Of a DNA stretch of 64,000 nt, positions 47,305-57,502 are shown in pieces. The notes beneath the pieces were generated by a model. The model had not been told where the DNA came from and made no database searches. It was given only the letters and a program-made list of their open reading frames with translations. The stretch spans positions 124,001 to 188,000 of the forward strand of contig NZ_FQVW01000001.1 of NCBI RefSeq assembly GCF_900129485.1, in the 5' to 3' direction. The first letter of the stretch is position 1. Each line of letters starts with the position of its first letter. Both the position numbers and the translations under genes were made by a program. The DNA is from Ornithinibacillus halophilus (GTDB lineage Bacteria; Bacillota; Bacilli; Bacillales; Amphibacillaceae).

Positions 47305-48405
47305 GTGAGCAGTCAATTGTTTGAAGCAATCGAACATTTGGGTAAAGAAAAAGGAATTGAAAAAGAAGTATTACTAGAAGCATTAGAAGCAGCATTAATT
47401 TCTGCTTACAAGAAGAATTTTAAATCAGCTACAAATGTTCGCGTAGATTTAGATGAAGAATCAGGAACAATGCGTGTCTTCTCTAGAAAAACAGTTGTTG
47501 AAATTGTGGAAGATAGTCAACAGGAACTTTCTATGGAAGAAGCTAAAAAAATTGATCCCAACTATGAGTTAGAAGATGTTATTGAAGTTGAAGTAACTCC
47601 AAAAGACTTTGGAAGAATTGCTGCACAAGCTGCAAAACAGGTAGTAACACAACGAGTGAGAGAAGCAGAGCGTGGCGTGATTTTTAGTGAGTATGCAGAC
47701 CGTGAAGAGGATGTAATGACAGGAATTATTCAACGGAAAGATTCTCGGTTTGTTTATGTGAATTTAGGAAAAATTGAAGCTAAGCTATCTGAACAAGAGC
47801 AAATGCCTTCAGAACAATACAACATACATGATCGAATTAAAGTATACGTAACAAAAGTAGAAAATACGAGCAAAGGCCCACAAATCTATATTTCTAGATC
47901 ACATCCTGGCTTATTAAAACGATTATTTGAAATGGAAGTACCTGAAATTTATGAAGGGATCGTTGAAATTAAATCCGTTGCTAGAGAAGCAGGCGATCGA
48001 TCCAAAATCTCTGTTTATGCACCGGACCCTGAAATTGATCCTGTTGGTTCTTGTGTCGGTCAAAAAGGGCAACGTGTGCAAGCTATTGTTAATGAGCTTA
48101 AAGGGGAAAAAATTGATATTGTTGAATGGTCTGAAGACCCAATAGTTTATGTATCTAATGCGTTAAGTCCATCGAAAGTAGTAGATGTTTTAGTGGATGA
48201 AGAAGAGAAGGCAACTACAGTGATCGTACCTGATTATCAATTATCTTTAGCGATTGGTAAACGCGGGCAGAATGCAAGACTTGCAGCCAAATTAACTGGA
48301 TGGAAAATCGACATTAAGAGTGAATCCGAAGCATTGGAACAAGGGCTTATAACCGTGAAAACAGATGATGTAAGTTCTGATGTTGAAGAAGATCTATTCG
48401 ATTAA
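47305..48405 (+). CDS. nusA: transcription termination/antitermination factor NusA
   Basis: RNA polymerase-associated factor that modulates pausing and intrinsic termination. It is 366 residues, the Gram-positive size without the enteric acidic repeats. An N-terminal RNAP-binding domain (about 1-125) is followed by S1 (about 130-200), KH1 ([19 protein letters not shown], about 250-268) and KH2 ([20 protein letters not shown]). The start is GTG 47305 behind GGGGG. Confidence 0.97.
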   Translation: MSSQLFEAIEHLGKEKGIEKEVLLEALEAALISAYKKNFKSATNVRVDLDEESGTMRVFSRKTVVEIVEDSQQELSMEEAKKIDPNYELEDVIEVEVTPKDFGRIAAQAAKQVVTQRVREAERGVIFSEYADREEDVMTGIIQRKDSRFVYVNLGKIEAKLSEQEQMPSEQYNIHDRIKVYVTKVENTSKGPQIYISRSHPGLLKRLFEMEVPEIYEGIVEIKSVAREAGDRSKISVYAPDPEIDPVGSCVGQKGQRVQAIVNELKGEKIDIVEWSEDPIVYVSNALSPSKVVDVLVDEEEKATTVIVPDYQLSLAIGKRGQNARLAAKLTGWKIDIKSESEALEQGLITVKTDDVSSDVEEDLFD

Positions 48406-48418
48406 GGAGGTTTTCCTT

Positions 48419-48697
48419 ATGGTACAAAAGCGAAAAGTTCCAGAAAGAAAATGTGTCGTAACAAATGAAATGAAACCTAAGAAAGAATTGATACGTGTCG
48501 TTAGAAACAAAGAAGGTGAAGTCTTTGTTGATCCTACTGGGAAGAAGAATGGTAGAGGTGCATATCTAACTAAAGATTTAGAGGTCATTGAAAAAGCAGA
48601 AAAAACAGGAGTCCTAGCTCGCCAGTTAAATGCTGAGATAGATTCTTCGGTTTATGAAGAATTAAAACAAGTCGTTACAGGTGCAAAAAATGAGTAA
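48419..48697 (+). CDS. rnpM: RNase P modulator RnpM (YlxR)
   Basis: Small RNA-binding protein. YlxR of B. subtilis binds the RNase P RNA and modulates its activity (hence RnpM). The start ATG 48419 lies eight bases after TAAGGAGG, at the nusA stop. It has 92 residues. The signature PERKCVVTNEMKPKKELIR (about 8-26), the conserved GRGAYLTKD and the C-terminal helix are present. It overlaps ylxQ by eight bases. Confidence 0.93.
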   Translation: MVQKRKVPERKCVVTNEMKPKKELIRVVRNKEGEVFVDPTGKKNGRGAYLTKDLEVIEKAEKTGVLARQLNAEIDSSVYEELKQVVTGAKNE

Positions 48698-48992
48698 GGG
48701 TAACTATTTGAATTTATTAGGCTTAGCATACCGTGCTAGAAAATGTTCATTAGGGGAAGAAACAATTGTTAAAGATATTCAGAAGAAGCGTGCAAAGGTA
48801 GTTTTAATAGCTAATGATATTGGACCCCAAACACATAAGAAGCTAACGGATAAATGCAAGTCATATAATGTACCATTTTTTATTGTCGATGATAGAGAAA
48901 CGTTATCAAATGCAATTGGGAAAATGGATCGAGTAGCGGTTGCAATTTTAGATGCAGGATTTGCTAATAAAATGAAGTCGTTACTTATGTAA
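48690..48992 (+). CDS. ylxQ: L7Ae-family K-turn-binding protein YlxQ
   Basis: Ribosomal L7Ae/L30e/S12e-fold protein, called RplGA or YlxQ, that binds kink-turn RNA. It is 100 residues from ATG 48690 ([19 protein letters not shown]). Conserved features: the [16 protein letters not shown] segment, [16 protein letters not shown], and [14 protein letters not shown] at the end. It lies between rnpM and infB, as in B. subtilis. Confidence 0.93.
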   Translation: MSKGNYLNLLGLAYRARKCSLGEETIVKDIQKKRAKVVLIANDIGPQTHKKLTDKCKSYNVPFFIVDDRETLSNAIGKMDRVAVAILDAGFANKMKSLLM

Positions 48993-49012
48993 ATATTTTC
49001 GGGGGTGAACGT

Positions 49013-51133
49013 ATGAGTAAAATGCGTGTATATGAATATGCAAAACAAAATAATGTAACAAGTAAAGATGTAATCAATTATTTGAAAGAGTTAAATGTAG
49101 AAGTTACAAATCATATGTCAACTATTTCAGGTGACACGGTTAATAAGTTAAACTCTAAATTTAATTCAAACAATAAGAATGAAGAAAAGCCGAACAATAA
49201 AAAGCAAACTAACAATAAAGGTCAACAAAATCGTCCTAATAGCAATAAACAAAAAGGAAATAATCCACAACAGAAGAAACAACAAAACCATGGAAAAAAT
49301 AATCAAGGTAAGAACAAAAAGCAACATAATAAAGGAAATCAAAGGCAAGAACAGCCCAAAAATCAACCTAAAGTAGAAACACCTAAAGAAATTAAGTATA
49401 GTGGTACGTTAACAGTAAGTGATTTAGCAGAAAAGCTTCGCAAAGATGCATCTGAAATTATTAAAAAGTTAATGTTCCTTGGTGTAATGGCTACTAAGAA
49501 CCAAGATTTAGATGATGATGCTATTGAATTAATTTGTGATGAGTTTGGTGTTAAGGTTGAGAAAGAAATTATTTTAGACGATACGGATTTAGATAAATAT
49601 ATCGTAGAAGATAAGGAAGAAGAGTTACAAGAACGTCCAGCTGTTGTTACTATTATGGGACACGTTGACCATGGTAAGACTACTTTACTAGATGCAATTC
49701 GCCATACAAAAGTAACAGAAGGTGAAGCTGGCGGGATCACTCAACATATCGGTGCGTATCAAGTAACGAGTAATGATAAGAAAATTACATTCTTGGATAC
49801 ACCTGGTCACGCAGCCTTCACAAGCATGCGTTCACGTGGTGCACAAATTACTGATATTGCAATCTTAGTCGTTGCAGCGGATGATGGTGTTATGCCACAG
49901 ACAGTTGAAGCAATCAACCATGCAAAAGCAGCAGAAGTACCTATTATCGTTGCAGTGAACAAAGTTGACAAAGAAGGAGCAAATCCTGATCGTGTCATGC
50001 AAGAATTAACAGAATATGAATTAATACCTGAAGATTGGGGTGGAGATACTATCTTTGTACAGTTATCTGCTCTTAAAAACGAAGGTATTGAAGATTTATT
50101 AGAGATGATTTTACTTGTTTCAGAAGTTGAAGAACTAAAAGCAAACCAACATAATAATGCATTTGGTACAGTAATTGAAGCTGAATTGGATAAAGGACGT
50201 GGCTCCGTTGCTACATTATTAGTACAAAACGGTACATTGCATGTAGGAGATTCCCTAGTTGTTGGTAATACGTTCGGACGTGTTCGTGCTATGGTGAATG
50301 ATTTAGGTCAGCGTGTGAAAGAAGCAGGACCTTCTACACCTGTTGAGATCACAGGATTACAAGATGTACCACAAGCAGGGGACCAATTCCTAGTCTTTAA
50401 AGATGAGAAAAAAGCAAGACAAATTGGTGAGGCTCGTCAGCAAAAACATATTCAAGAAAACCGTTCTGAACAAACTAAAGTTAGCCTTGATGATTTATTT
50501 GAACAAATTAAGCAGGGTCAAATGAAAGAAATTAATATTATCTTAAAAGCTGATGTTCAAGGTACTGTTGAGGCACTGGCTTCCTCATTACAAAAAATTG
50601 ATGTTGAAGGCGTTAAAGTTAAAATTATTCATACTGGCGCTGGTGCGATAACAGAATCAGATATTATTCTTGCTGCTGCATCAAATGCTATAGTAATTGG
50701 ATTTAACGTACGTCCAGACGCTAATGCGAAAAAAGCTGCTGAAACTGAAAATGTAGATGTTCGCTTACACCGTATTATTTATAAAGCGATTGAAGAAATT
50801 GAAGCAGCTATGAAAGGGATGCTTGATCCTGAATTTGAGGAAAAAGTAATCGGTCAGGCAGAAGTAAGGGAAACATTTAAGGTTTCTCGAATTGGTACAA
50901 TTGCTGGAAGCTATGTAACAGAAGGAAAAATCAGTCGTGATGCCGGAATTCGTTTAATAAGAGATGGTGTCGTTCTTTTTGAAGGTGAGATCGATGCGTT
51001 GAAACGTTTCAAGGATGACGTTAGAGAAGTTGCGACAAACTACGAATGTGGTATTACGATTAAAAACTTCAATGATATTAAAGAGGGAGATATTATTGAA
51101 GCTTACGTAATGGAAGAAATCGAAAGAAAATGA
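49013..51133 (+). CDS. infB: translation initiation factor IF-2
   Basis: GTPase that brings initiator tRNA to the 30S subunit. It is 706 residues. A short IF2-N helix domain ([20 protein letters not shown]) leads to an Asn/Gln/Lys-rich low-complexity linker (about 50-125) and a second IF2-N domain. The G domain has GHVDHGKT (216-223), DTPGH and NKVD, and domains II, III and IV end at [20 protein letters not shown]. The stop overlaps the ylxP start in ATGA. Confidence 0.98.
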   Translation: MSKMRVYEYAKQNNVTSKDVINYLKELNVEVTNHMSTISGDTVNKLNSKFNSNNKNEEKPNNKKQTNNKGQQNRPNSNKQKGNNPQQKKQQNHGKNNQGKNKKQHNKGNQRQEQPKNQPKVETPKEIKYSGTLTVSDLAEKLRKDASEIIKKLMFLGVMATKNQDLDDDAIELICDEFGVKVEKEIILDDTDLDKYIVEDKEEELQERPAVVTIMGHVDHGKTTLLDAIRHTKVTEGEAGGITQHIGAYQVTSNDKKITFLDTPGHAAFTSMRSRGAQITDIAILVVAADDGVMPQTVEAINHAKAAEVPIIVAVNKVDKEGANPDRVMQELTEYELIPEDWGGDTIFVQLSALKNEGIEDLLEMILLVSEVEELKANQHNNAFGTVIEAELDKGRGSVATLLVQNGTLHVGDSLVVGNTFGRVRAMVNDLGQRVKEAGPSTPVEITGLQDVPQAGDQFLVFKDEKKARQIGEARQQKHIQENRSEQTKVSLDDLFEQIKQGQMKEINIILKADVQGTVEALASSLQKIDVEGVKVKIIHTGAGAITESDIILAAASNAIVIGFNVRPDANAKKAAETENVDVRLHRIIYKAIEEIEAAMKGMLDPEFEEKVIGQAEVRETFKVSRIGTIAGSYVTEGKISRDAGIRLIRDGVVLFEGEIDALKRFKDDVREVATNYECGITIKNFNDIKEGDIIEAYVMEEIERK

Positions 51134-51408
51134 TCTACTACGCAGAAGTAGAATGTATCATGTATGATGGACATTCACTGAAGCAAAAACGTTCCATCCT
51201 AAAACGTATCATCGCAAAACTGCGAAAAGATTTTAATGTTGCAGTTACTGAATTAGATTACCATGATCTTTGGCAACGAACAAAATTAGGTATTGTTACT
51301 GTTTCAAATGATAAGAAACATTGTGAGCAAGTAATGCAAGAAATCATGAATGTAATTGATAATTATTCAGAGCTAGAACGTACTGTTACTAATATTGAAA
51401 GAATATAA
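51130..51408 (+). CDS. ylxP: DUF503 family protein YlxP
   Basis: 92 residues of the YlxP/DUF503 fold. It starts [20 protein letters not shown], then [20 protein letters not shown] and [19 protein letters not shown]. It overlaps infB by four bases and is followed by rbfA, which supports a link to ribosome assembly. The biochemical role is not established. Confidence 0.92.
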   Translation: MIYYAEVECIMYDGHSLKQKRSILKRIIAKLRKDFNVAVTELDYHDLWQRTKLGIVTVSNDKKHCEQVMQEIMNVIDNYSELERTVTNIERI

Positions 51409-51487
51409 CAGAATCGTTCCTTTATGACTTTTACAATGGATGTACTTCTGAAAGATACGAATGTCTTTCTCATAATGAGGTGATTAA

Positions 51488-51829
51488 ATGAGCAATTTAC
51501 GTGCAAATCGTGTTGCCGAGCAAATGAAGAAGGAACTTGGGGAAATCTTAACAAGAAAAATTAAAGACCCTAGAGTTGGATTTGTCACTGTTACTGATGT
51601 AGACGTTACGGGAGACTTACAACAAGCAACTATTTATATCTCTGTTTTAGGTGATGACAAGAAAAAGCAGGATACATTACTAGGACTTGCAAAGGCCAAA
51701 GGGTTTATTCGTTCAGAAATTGGTAATCGAATTCGACTTAGAAAGACACCTGAATTGACTTTTGAATTTGATGAGGCGCTGGAGTATGGTAATCGTATTG
51801 AGACGATCCTGAGGGATTTAAATAAATAA
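51488..51829 (+). CDS. rbfA: ribosome-binding factor A
   Basis: Cold-shock and 30S maturation factor with a KH-like fold. It is 113 residues. Signatures: [20 protein letters not shown] (4-23), [20 protein letters not shown] (about 26-45) and [18 protein letters not shown] near the end. The start ATG 51488 follows GAGGTGA. A terminator follows the gene. Confidence 0.97.
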   Translation: MSNLRANRVAEQMKKELGEILTRKIKDPRVGFVTVTDVDVTGDLQQATIYISVLGDDKKKQDTLLGLAKAKGFIRSEIGNRIRLRKTPELTFEFDEALEYGNRIETILRDLNK

Positions 51830-51837
51830 TTGGATTG

Positions 51838-51875
51838 AAATCTGACTCTATTTATTAAATGGGTCAGATTTTTCC
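51838..51875 (+). terminator. intrinsic terminator after rbfA
   Basis: AAATCTGACTC (51838-51848) pairs with GGGTCAGATTT (51861-51871), 11 pairs with one wobble, around a 12-base AT loop. TTTTTCC follows. truB is therefore at least partly separate. Confidence 0.82.
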
Positions 51876-51917
51876 TTACATATACTACTTTTTACTATCA
51901 TTGGAGGAAATATAGTA

Positions 51918-52811
51918 ATGAACGGTATTTTACCATTATGGAAACCAAGAGGCATGACATCACATGATTGTGTGGTGAAAATCAGAAGGTTATATAAAAC
52001 TAAAAAAGTTGGTCACACAGGCACATTAGACCCTGAAGTTGAAGGTGTGCTTCCGATATGTATTGGTCAAGCCACTAAAATAGTTCCATTTTTAACGGAC
52101 ACTAAAAAAACGTATATTGGCGAAGTGACACTTGGAAAAAGCACAACGACTGAAGATGACCAAGGTGAATCTGTTGAACTAAAACAAGTTGACAAAGTTT
52201 TCTCTAAACAAGAAATCGAAAATGTGTTAAAATCATTTGAAGGAACAATTACACAGATTCCACCAATGTATTCAGCAGTAAAAGTGAATGGAAAAAAACT
52301 TTATGAGTATGCCAGAAACAATGAAACAGTTGAGAGACCAAAAAGAGAAGTTACAATCTATGATTTAATGTTATTGTCTCTGGATAGTGAGCAACACCGT
52401 GTAAAACTTCAAGTAGTCTGTTCAAAAGGAACGTATATCCGTACGTTATGTGTAGATATTGGAAAAAAACTTGGGTTTCCTGCACATATGTCTGATTTAA
52501 TTCGCACTCAGACTGGCTCGATTGAAAAAGAAGATACCTTTGACTTTAGAACGATCGAAAAAGCTGTAGAGAATGGTAAAGAAAAGGATTTACTGTTACC
52601 ATTAGTAAGAGGAATTGATCATTTAGATATACTTTCCGTTGATGAAGCTACAAAAAATAGGGTTATTGTTGGACAAAAACTTGAAAGGCCCAACAAGGTT
52701 TTTACAACTGATCCCTTTGTTGTTATGTATGAACAACAATTATTAGCAATCTATCAAATACATCCAGAAAAACCGAATCAAATAAAACCTGTGCGTGTTT
52801 TTAACACGTAG
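51918..52811 (+). CDS. truB: tRNA pseudouridine-55 synthase TruB
   Basis: Makes pseudouridine 55 in the T loop of tRNAs. It is 297 residues. The catalytic Asp D38 lies in VGHTGTLDPEVEGVLP. IPPMYSAVKVNGKKLYEYAR (about 115-134) and the C-terminal SKGTYIRTLCVDIGKKLG are typical. A PUA-like C-terminal domain follows. The start ATG 51918 follows TGGAGGA. Confidence 0.97.
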   Translation: MNGILPLWKPRGMTSHDCVVKIRRLYKTKKVGHTGTLDPEVEGVLPICIGQATKIVPFLTDTKKTYIGEVTLGKSTTTEDDQGESVELKQVDKVFSKQEIENVLKSFEGTITQIPPMYSAVKVNGKKLYEYARNNETVERPKREVTIYDLMLLSLDSEQHRVKLQVVCSKGTYIRTLCVDIGKKLGFPAHMSDLIRTQTGSIEKEDTFDFRTIEKAVENGKEKDLLLPLVRGIDHLDILSVDEATKNRVIVGQKLERPNKVFTTDPFVVMYEQQLLAIYQIHPEKPNQIKPVRVFNT

Positions 52812-52831
52812 TTTAAGAAGGTGACATAAAA

Positions 52832-53764
52832 TTGAAAGTTATTGAATTAACTTATCCACATTCATTAGAACAATTACCAAAAACCGTAACAGCAATTGGT
52901 TTTTTTGATGGGATCCATAAAGGTCATCAAACCGTAATTAATAAAGCGGTTGATGTTGCGAGCGCTAACAATCTGGAAAGCGCCGTTATTACGTTTCACC
53001 CACACCCATCCGTCATATTAAGAAATAAAGAAGATGTCCAGTACATAACTCCGATGTCCATAAAGAAACGTATATTGGAACAACTAGGAGTCGACCGTTT
53101 ATACATAGTAAAATTTAATAAAGAACTTGCTTCTTTAACACCACAATCATTTATTGATCATTTTATTGTAGGATTAAATATCCAACATGTTGTAGCAGGC
53201 TTTGATTTTTCTTTTGGGCATAAAGGAAAAGGGAACATGAATAATATCGGTGAATTTGCACGAGGGCGTTTTACTTATACTGTAATTGACAAAGTCGTTT
53301 TAGAAGATGAAAAAATAAGTTCTACTAGAATTCGAAATTTATTAGAGAATGGGGACGTACAAAAAGTTTCCCTTTTATTGGGTAGACCTTTTACAACCAT
53401 TGGTACTGTTATCGAAGGGGATCAAAGGGGAAGAAAAATTGGATATCCTACTGCTAATATAGAAGTTAAGAGTGAAGCACTATTACCTAAACCAGGAATT
53501 TATGCTGTAAAGGTAATAGTAAATGGTAGACAATATAATGGTATGGCGAGTCTTGGAACGAACCCTACTTTTACAGTAGATAGAACAGACTTATCTTTAG
53601 AAATTAATATATTAGATTATAATCAGAACATTTATGGGCAAGAATTAAAAGTAGAATGGTATACATTTATTAGAGATGAAGTGAAATTCAATCAAGTTGA
53701 CGAATTAATAAATAAGATATCTGAAGATGAAAAAGAAATAAGAGAATACTTCTCTAATTTTTAG
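52832..53764 (+). CDS. ribF: bifunctional riboflavin kinase/FAD synthetase RibF
   Basis: Converts riboflavin to FMN and then FAD. It is 310 residues. The N-terminal nucleotidyltransferase contains AIGFFDGIHKGHQTVI (about 21-36) and the late loop KISSTRIRNLLENGDVQKV. The C-terminal flavokinase includes GRPFTTIGTVIEGDQRGRKI then GYPTANI, and YNGMASLGTNPTF. The start is TTG 52832 behind GAAGGTGA. FMN riboswitch control is not seen here. Confidence 0.96.
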   Translation: MKVIELTYPHSLEQLPKTVTAIGFFDGIHKGHQTVINKAVDVASANNLESAVITFHPHPSVILRNKEDVQYITPMSIKKRILEQLGVDRLYIVKFNKELASLTPQSFIDHFIVGLNIQHVVAGFDFSFGHKGKGNMNNIGEFARGRFTYTVIDKVVLEDEKISSTRIRNLLENGDVQKVSLLLGRPFTTIGTVIEGDQRGRKIGYPTANIEVKSEALLPKPGIYAVKVIVNGRQYNGMASLGTNPTFTVDRTDLSLEINILDYNQNIYGQELKVEWYTFIRDEVKFNQVDELINKISEDEKEIREYFSNF

Positions 53765-53773
53765 TAATAAGAC

Positions 53774-53802
53774 TTGCAATTTATGCTGAAAAGATGTAGT
53801 AT
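53774..53802 (+). promoter_or_regulatory. candidate SigmaA promoter of rpsO
   Basis: -35 TTGCAA (4/6), a 17-bp spacer, -10 TAGTAT (4/6). A start near 53809 leaves an 80-base leader before rpsO. Confidence 0.5.
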
Positions 53803-53808
53803 TATCAA

Positions 53809-53889
53809 GGTAAACCATCGCTTGGCAAATCGTAACTCCGACGTTTGCTAGGGGATTGGGGATATATAATAATTTTAGGAGGTGGCCAA
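53809..53889 (+). promoter_or_regulatory. structured rpsO (S15) leader
   Basis: CTTGGCAAA (about 53820-53828) pairs with TTTGCTAGG (about 53844-53852), nine pairs with G-T wobbles, around a loop containing TCG and CGA that can pair inside. The SD AGGAGGTGG lies just downstream. S15 represses its own mRNA through leader structure in Geobacillus and other bacteria; the structure here is compatible but not proven. Confidence 0.4.
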
Positions 53890-54159
53890 ATGGCTATTAC
53901 AAAAGAACGTAAAAATGAAATCATTAATGAGTATAAAGTTCATGAAAATGATACTGGATCTCCAGAAGTACAAATTGCTGTACTAACTGAAGAAATTACT
54001 ACGCTAAACGAACATTTACGTGTTCACAAGAAAGATCACCATTCACGTCGTGGGTTATTAAAAATGGTTGGTAAACGTCGTCACTTACTTAACTATCTAC
54101 GTAATAAAGATGTAACTCGTTACCGTGAACTTATTAAAAAACTTGGTCTTCGTAGATAA
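53890..54159 (+). CDS. rpsO: 30S ribosomal protein S15
   Basis: The start ATG 53890 lies behind AGGAGGTGG. It has 89 residues, the standard length. Conserved S15 core: [20 protein letters not shown] (about 18-37), [20 protein letters not shown] (about 46-65), then LLNYLR. The C-terminus is [12 protein letters not shown] strong terminator follows. Confidence 0.98.
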   Translation: MAITKERKNEIINEYKVHENDTGSPEVQIAVLTEEITTLNEHLRVHKKDHHSRRGLLKMVGKRRHLLNYLRNKDVTRYRELIKKLGLRR

Positions 54160-54163
54160 TATC

Positions 54164-54192
54164 AAAAAAGCAGGAATTTTCCTGCTTTTTTT
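54164..54192 (+). terminator. intrinsic terminator after rpsO
   Basis: AAAAAAGCAGGA (54164-54175) pairs with TCCTGCTTTTTT (54180-54191), 12 perfect pairs with a four-base loop. The 3' arm ends in T residues. Confidence 0.94.
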
Positions 54193-54232
54193 CATATTTT
54201 GAAGAAAAAGCTTTTATTATGTATACATAAAA

Positions 54233-54261
54233 TTTACTTTCACACTGATAAACTATAAAAT
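54233..54261 (+). promoter_or_regulatory. candidate SigmaA promoter of pnp
   Basis: -35 TTTACT (4/6), a 17-bp spacer, -10 TAAAAT (5/6). It lies between the rpsO terminator and the pnp SD GAAAGGAG. Confidence 0.5.
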
Positions 54262-54299
54262 AAGATTACAATGAAATTTTGAAAGGAGTACTACTACTA

Positions 54300-56414
54300 A
54301 TGGCAGAAGAAAAACAAATATTCTCCACTGAAATAGCAGGTAAACCATTTATTGTTGAAATTGGAGAATTAGCGAAGCAAGCAAACGGGGCATGTATGGT
54401 CCGTTATGGCGACACATCTGTATTATCTGTCGCTACTGCATCAAAAGAACCTAAAGATTTACCATTTTTCCCATTAACAGTCAATTATGAAGAACGATTA
54501 TACGCAGTAGGGAAAATACCTGGAGGATTTATTAAACGAGAAGGGCGTCCAAGTGAAAAAGCTATCTTAGCCTCTCGTCTAATTGACCGTCCAATACGTC
54601 CATTATTCCCAGATGGATTCCGTAATGAAGTCCAAGTTATTAGCACTGTTATGAGTGTTGATCAAGACTGTTCAACAGAAATAGCAGCTATGATCGGTTC
54701 TTCCATTGCATTAAGTATTTCTGATATTCCTTTTGCAGAGCCGATTGCTGGAGTACATGTTGGCCGTGTCAATGGTGAATTTGTTGTAAACCCAACAATT
54801 GAGCAAGAAGAACAAAGTGATATTGAACTTACTGTAGCAGGAACTAAAGATGCGATTAACATGGTTGAGGCTGGTGCTGATGAAGTAGCAGAACAAGATA
54901 TGTTAGAAGCAATTATGTTTGGCCACAACGAAATTAAACGATTAGTTGAATTTCAAGAAGAGATTGTTAAAGCTGCTGGTCAGCCAAAATCGAAAGTGAA
55001 ATTATTTGAGTTAGATGAAGAATTACTAACTAAAGTTGAAGCAGATGCAAAAGACAAATTAATTGCAGCTATTCAAGTGAAAGAAAAGCATGCAAGAGAA
55101 GATGCAATCAGCAAAGTAAAAGAAGAAGTTGTAGCTGCATACGATGAAGAAGAAGCAGAAGTTGTGAATCAAGTAAAATCAATTCTTGATAAGATGGTTA
55201 AGGAAGAAGTACGTCGTTTAATTACAAAAGAAAAAATTCGACCAGACGGAAGAAAAAATGACGAGATTCGTCCATTATCTTCACGCATCAGTGTATTACC
55301 AAGAACACATGGTTCTGGATTGTTTACACGTGGACAAACGCAAGCCTTAAGTGTATGTACACTAGGAGCTCTTGGAGATGTCCAAATTTTAGATGGTTTA
55401 GATTTAGAGGAATCTAAACGCTTTATGCATCATTATAATTTCCCACAATATAGTGTTGGTGAAACTGGCCCAATTAGAGGTCCAGGTCGTCGTGAGATTG
55501 GACATGGTGCACTTGGGGAACGTGCTTTAGAAAAAGTAGTTCCATCTGAAAAAGATTTTCCTTACACAATTCGTCTTGTGTCTGAAGTATTAGAATCAAA
55601 TGGTTCTACTTCCCAAGCAAGTATTTGTGCTAGTACTTTAGCTATGATGGATGCTGGTGTACCAATTAAAGCACCGGTGGCTGGTATAGCAATGGGACTA
55701 GTAAAATCTGGTGAGGATTATACAATCTTAACTGATATACAAGGTATGGAAGATGCTTTAGGTGATATGGACTTTAAAGTTGCTGGTACAGAAAAAGGTG
55801 TAACGGCACTTCAAATGGATATTAAAATAGACGGATTGTCACGTGAAATCCTTGAAGAAGCTCTGAACCAAGCTAAAAAAGGTCGTATGCAAATTCTAGA
55901 TTCAATGTTAGCAACAATTAAAGCTCCAAAAGAAGAGCTATCTCAATATGCACCTAAGATTATGACGATGACAATCAACCCGGATAAAATTCGTGATGTT
56001 ATTGGACCAAGTGGTAAACAGATTAATAAGATTATTGAAGAAACTGGAGTTAAAATAGATATTGAACAAGACGGAACAGTATTTATTTCATCGACAGATC
56101 CTTCGATGAATGACAAAGCAAAAGCGATTATAGAAGATTTAGTTCGGGAAGTTGAAGTTGGTCAAATGTACATGGGTACCGTAAAGCGTATTGAGAAATT
56201 CGGTGCATTTGTTGAACTATTTAAAGGAAAAGATGGATTAGTTCACATTTCTGAACTAGCTGAGGAAAGAACGAATAAAGTAGAAGATGTTGTTAAGATT
56301 GGCGATAAAATTATGGTTAAGGTTAAAGAAATCGATAACCAAGGCCGTGTAAATCTTTCACGCAAAGCTGTTCTTAAAGAGCAGAAGGAAAAAGCCGAAA
56401 AAATGAATTCTTAG
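54300..56414 (+). CDS. pnp: polyribonucleotide nucleotidyltransferase (PNPase)
   Basis: Main 3'-to-5' phosphorolytic exoribonuclease of the degradosome-like network. The start ATG 54300 lies behind GAAAGGAG. It has 704 residues. RNase PH domain 1 (about 10-145) and an all-alpha linker lead to RNase PH domain 2 with [20 protein letters not shown] and [18 protein letters not shown] domain ([20 protein letters not shown], about 568-587) and a C-terminal S1 domain ([20 protein letters not shown]) follow. The length is normal. Confidence 0.98.
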   Translation: MAEEKQIFSTEIAGKPFIVEIGELAKQANGACMVRYGDTSVLSVATASKEPKDLPFFPLTVNYEERLYAVGKIPGGFIKREGRPSEKAILASRLIDRPIRPLFPDGFRNEVQVISTVMSVDQDCSTEIAAMIGSSIALSISDIPFAEPIAGVHVGRVNGEFVVNPTIEQEEQSDIELTVAGTKDAINMVEAGADEVAEQDMLEAIMFGHNEIKRLVEFQEEIVKAAGQPKSKVKLFELDEELLTKVEADAKDKLIAAIQVKEKHAREDAISKVKEEVVAAYDEEEAEVVNQVKSILDKMVKEEVRRLITKEKIRPDGRKNDEIRPLSSRISVLPRTHGSGLFTRGQTQALSVCTLGALGDVQILDGLDLEESKRFMHHYNFPQYSVGETGPIRGPGRREIGHGALGERALEKVVPSEKDFPYTIRLVSEVLESNGSTSQASICASTLAMMDAGVPIKAPVAGIAMGLVKSGEDYTILTDIQGMEDALGDMDFKVAGTEKGVTALQMDIKIDGLSREILEEALNQAKKGRMQILDSMLATIKAPKEELSQYAPKIMTMTINPDKIRDVIGPSGKQINKIIEETGVKIDIEQDGTVFISSTDPSMNDKAKAIIEDLVREVEVGQMYMGTVKRIEKFGAFVELFKGKDGLVHISELAEERTNKVEDVVKIGDKIMVKVKEIDNQGRVNLSRKAVLKEQKEKAEKMNS

Positions 56415-56420
56415 TACAGA

Positions 56421-56449
56421 GAAGAAGCTGGAAACCCAGTTTCTTTTTT
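56421..56449 (+). terminator. intrinsic terminator after pnp
   Basis: AGAAGCTGG (56423-56431) pairs with CCAGTTTCT (56436-56444), nine pairs with one wobble, around an AAAC loop. A six-T run ends at 56449. Confidence 0.85.
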
Positions 56450-56470
56450 ATTTGCCAAAAAAATGATTCA

Positions 56471-56501
56471 ACATATCTTGTCCTTCTAATACATATACAT
56501 G
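56471..56501 (+). promoter_or_regulatory. SigmaE-like promoter candidate before ylxY
   Basis: ACATATC (56471-56477), 14 bases, then CATATACATG (56492-56501). It resembles the mother-cell SigmaE pattern (-35 KMATATT, -10 CATACAMT, spacing 13-14). The same pair of elements occurs before ymxH. Start codon 21 bases downstream. Confidence 0.45.
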
Positions 56502-56522
56502 CTTTAGAAGGAGGGAAATTAT

Positions 56523-57473
56523 ATGTCTCGATACAAAAATTTTATCAATCTAATCGTATTTGCTTTTATCGTATTACTAACGTATAACCCAAGCTACAAT
56601 GTATTTACGACTAATGACGTTGAATCATTAAAATCAGTAAGTGTTATGAATATCAATGATTCATTATATAAAGAGATTGAAACAAAAAAGTCAAAGTATG
56701 AAGTAGAGCCTCAAGATGCTTTTATAGATGAAGTATGGCATAAAACTCCGGGACTAAATGGATTACAAGTAGATATAGAGAAATCCTATAACAAGATGAA
56801 AAAACAAGGGGAATTTAGTGAATCACTTTTAGTATATAAACAAGTACCACCTAAAGTCAGTTTGGAAGACCTCCCAGCTTCACCTATTTATCGAGGCCAT
56901 CCTGAAAAGAAAATGGTTTCATTTTTAATCAATGTGTCATGGGGTGGGGAATTTATACCTGATATATTAACTATATTAAAAAAGAACAACGTAAAAGCTA
57001 CGTTTTTTATTGAAGGGAAATGGGCAAAGGAAAATGCAAACTATGTGAAAATGATAAACGAACAGGGGCATACTATTGGTAATCATGCATATAATCATCC
57101 AGATATGGCCCGTTTATCTAATACTGCAATATCTAAGCAGTTAACACAGACAAATGATGTTTTAGAAGCTATTACTGGTAAAAAAACAAAATGGTTTGCC
57201 CCTCCAAGTGGAAGTTTTTCAGATCAAGTAGTAAAAACAGCGAATCAATTAGATATGGAAACTATTTTGTGGACGGTTGATACGATTGATTGGAAGAATC
57301 CATCTGTAAGTGTTATGATGAACCGAGTAACAAGGAAAATTCATCCAGGAGCAACTATTCTAATGCATCCAACTTCTTCAATAGTTAATGGACTTCCAAA
57401 CTTAATTGAGGAAATTAGAAACCAGGGTTATAAATTAGGGAGTATTGAACAATTACTGGATGAAAAACGTTAA
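56523..57473 (+). CDS. ylxY: YlxY, polysaccharide deacetylase-like protein with degenerate NodB motif
   Basis: 316 residues. An N-terminal hydrophobic anchor or signal (about 7-24) is followed by a NodB-fold domain (about 125-310). The place of the metal-binding TFDDG motif reads FLINVSWGGEF (134-144), so the Asp pair is missing. Motif 2 is partly kept as HAYNH (188-192), and WTVDTIDWKNPS and the HPGATILMHP segment are retained. An active deacetylase is unlikely; a binding or structural sporulation role is inferred. Same position as B. subtilis ylxY. Confidence 0.87.
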   Translation: MSRYKNFINLIVFAFIVLLTYNPSYNVFTTNDVESLKSVSVMNINDSLYKEIETKKSKYEVEPQDAFIDEVWHKTPGLNGLQVDIEKSYNKMKKQGEFSESLLVYKQVPPKVSLEDLPASPIYRGHPEKKMVSFLINVSWGGEFIPDILTILKKNNVKATFFIEGKWAKENANYVKMINEQGHTIGNHAYNHPDMARLSNTAISKQLTQTNDVLEAITGKKTKWFAPPSGSFSDQVVKTANQLDMETILWTVDTIDWKNPSVSVMMNRVTRKIHPGATILMHPTSSIVNGLPNLIEEIRNQGYKLGSIEQLLDEKR

Positions 57474-57502
57474 TCTGTAAGAATGATATAGGAGGCAGTA
57501 CT

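Noticed and set aside
49179-49376. Alternative + strand frame within the infB linker, and its minus-strand partner
   Set aside because: Both arise from the A-rich low-complexity DNA of the IF-2 linker, which stays open in several frames. The infB frame carries all conserved domains.
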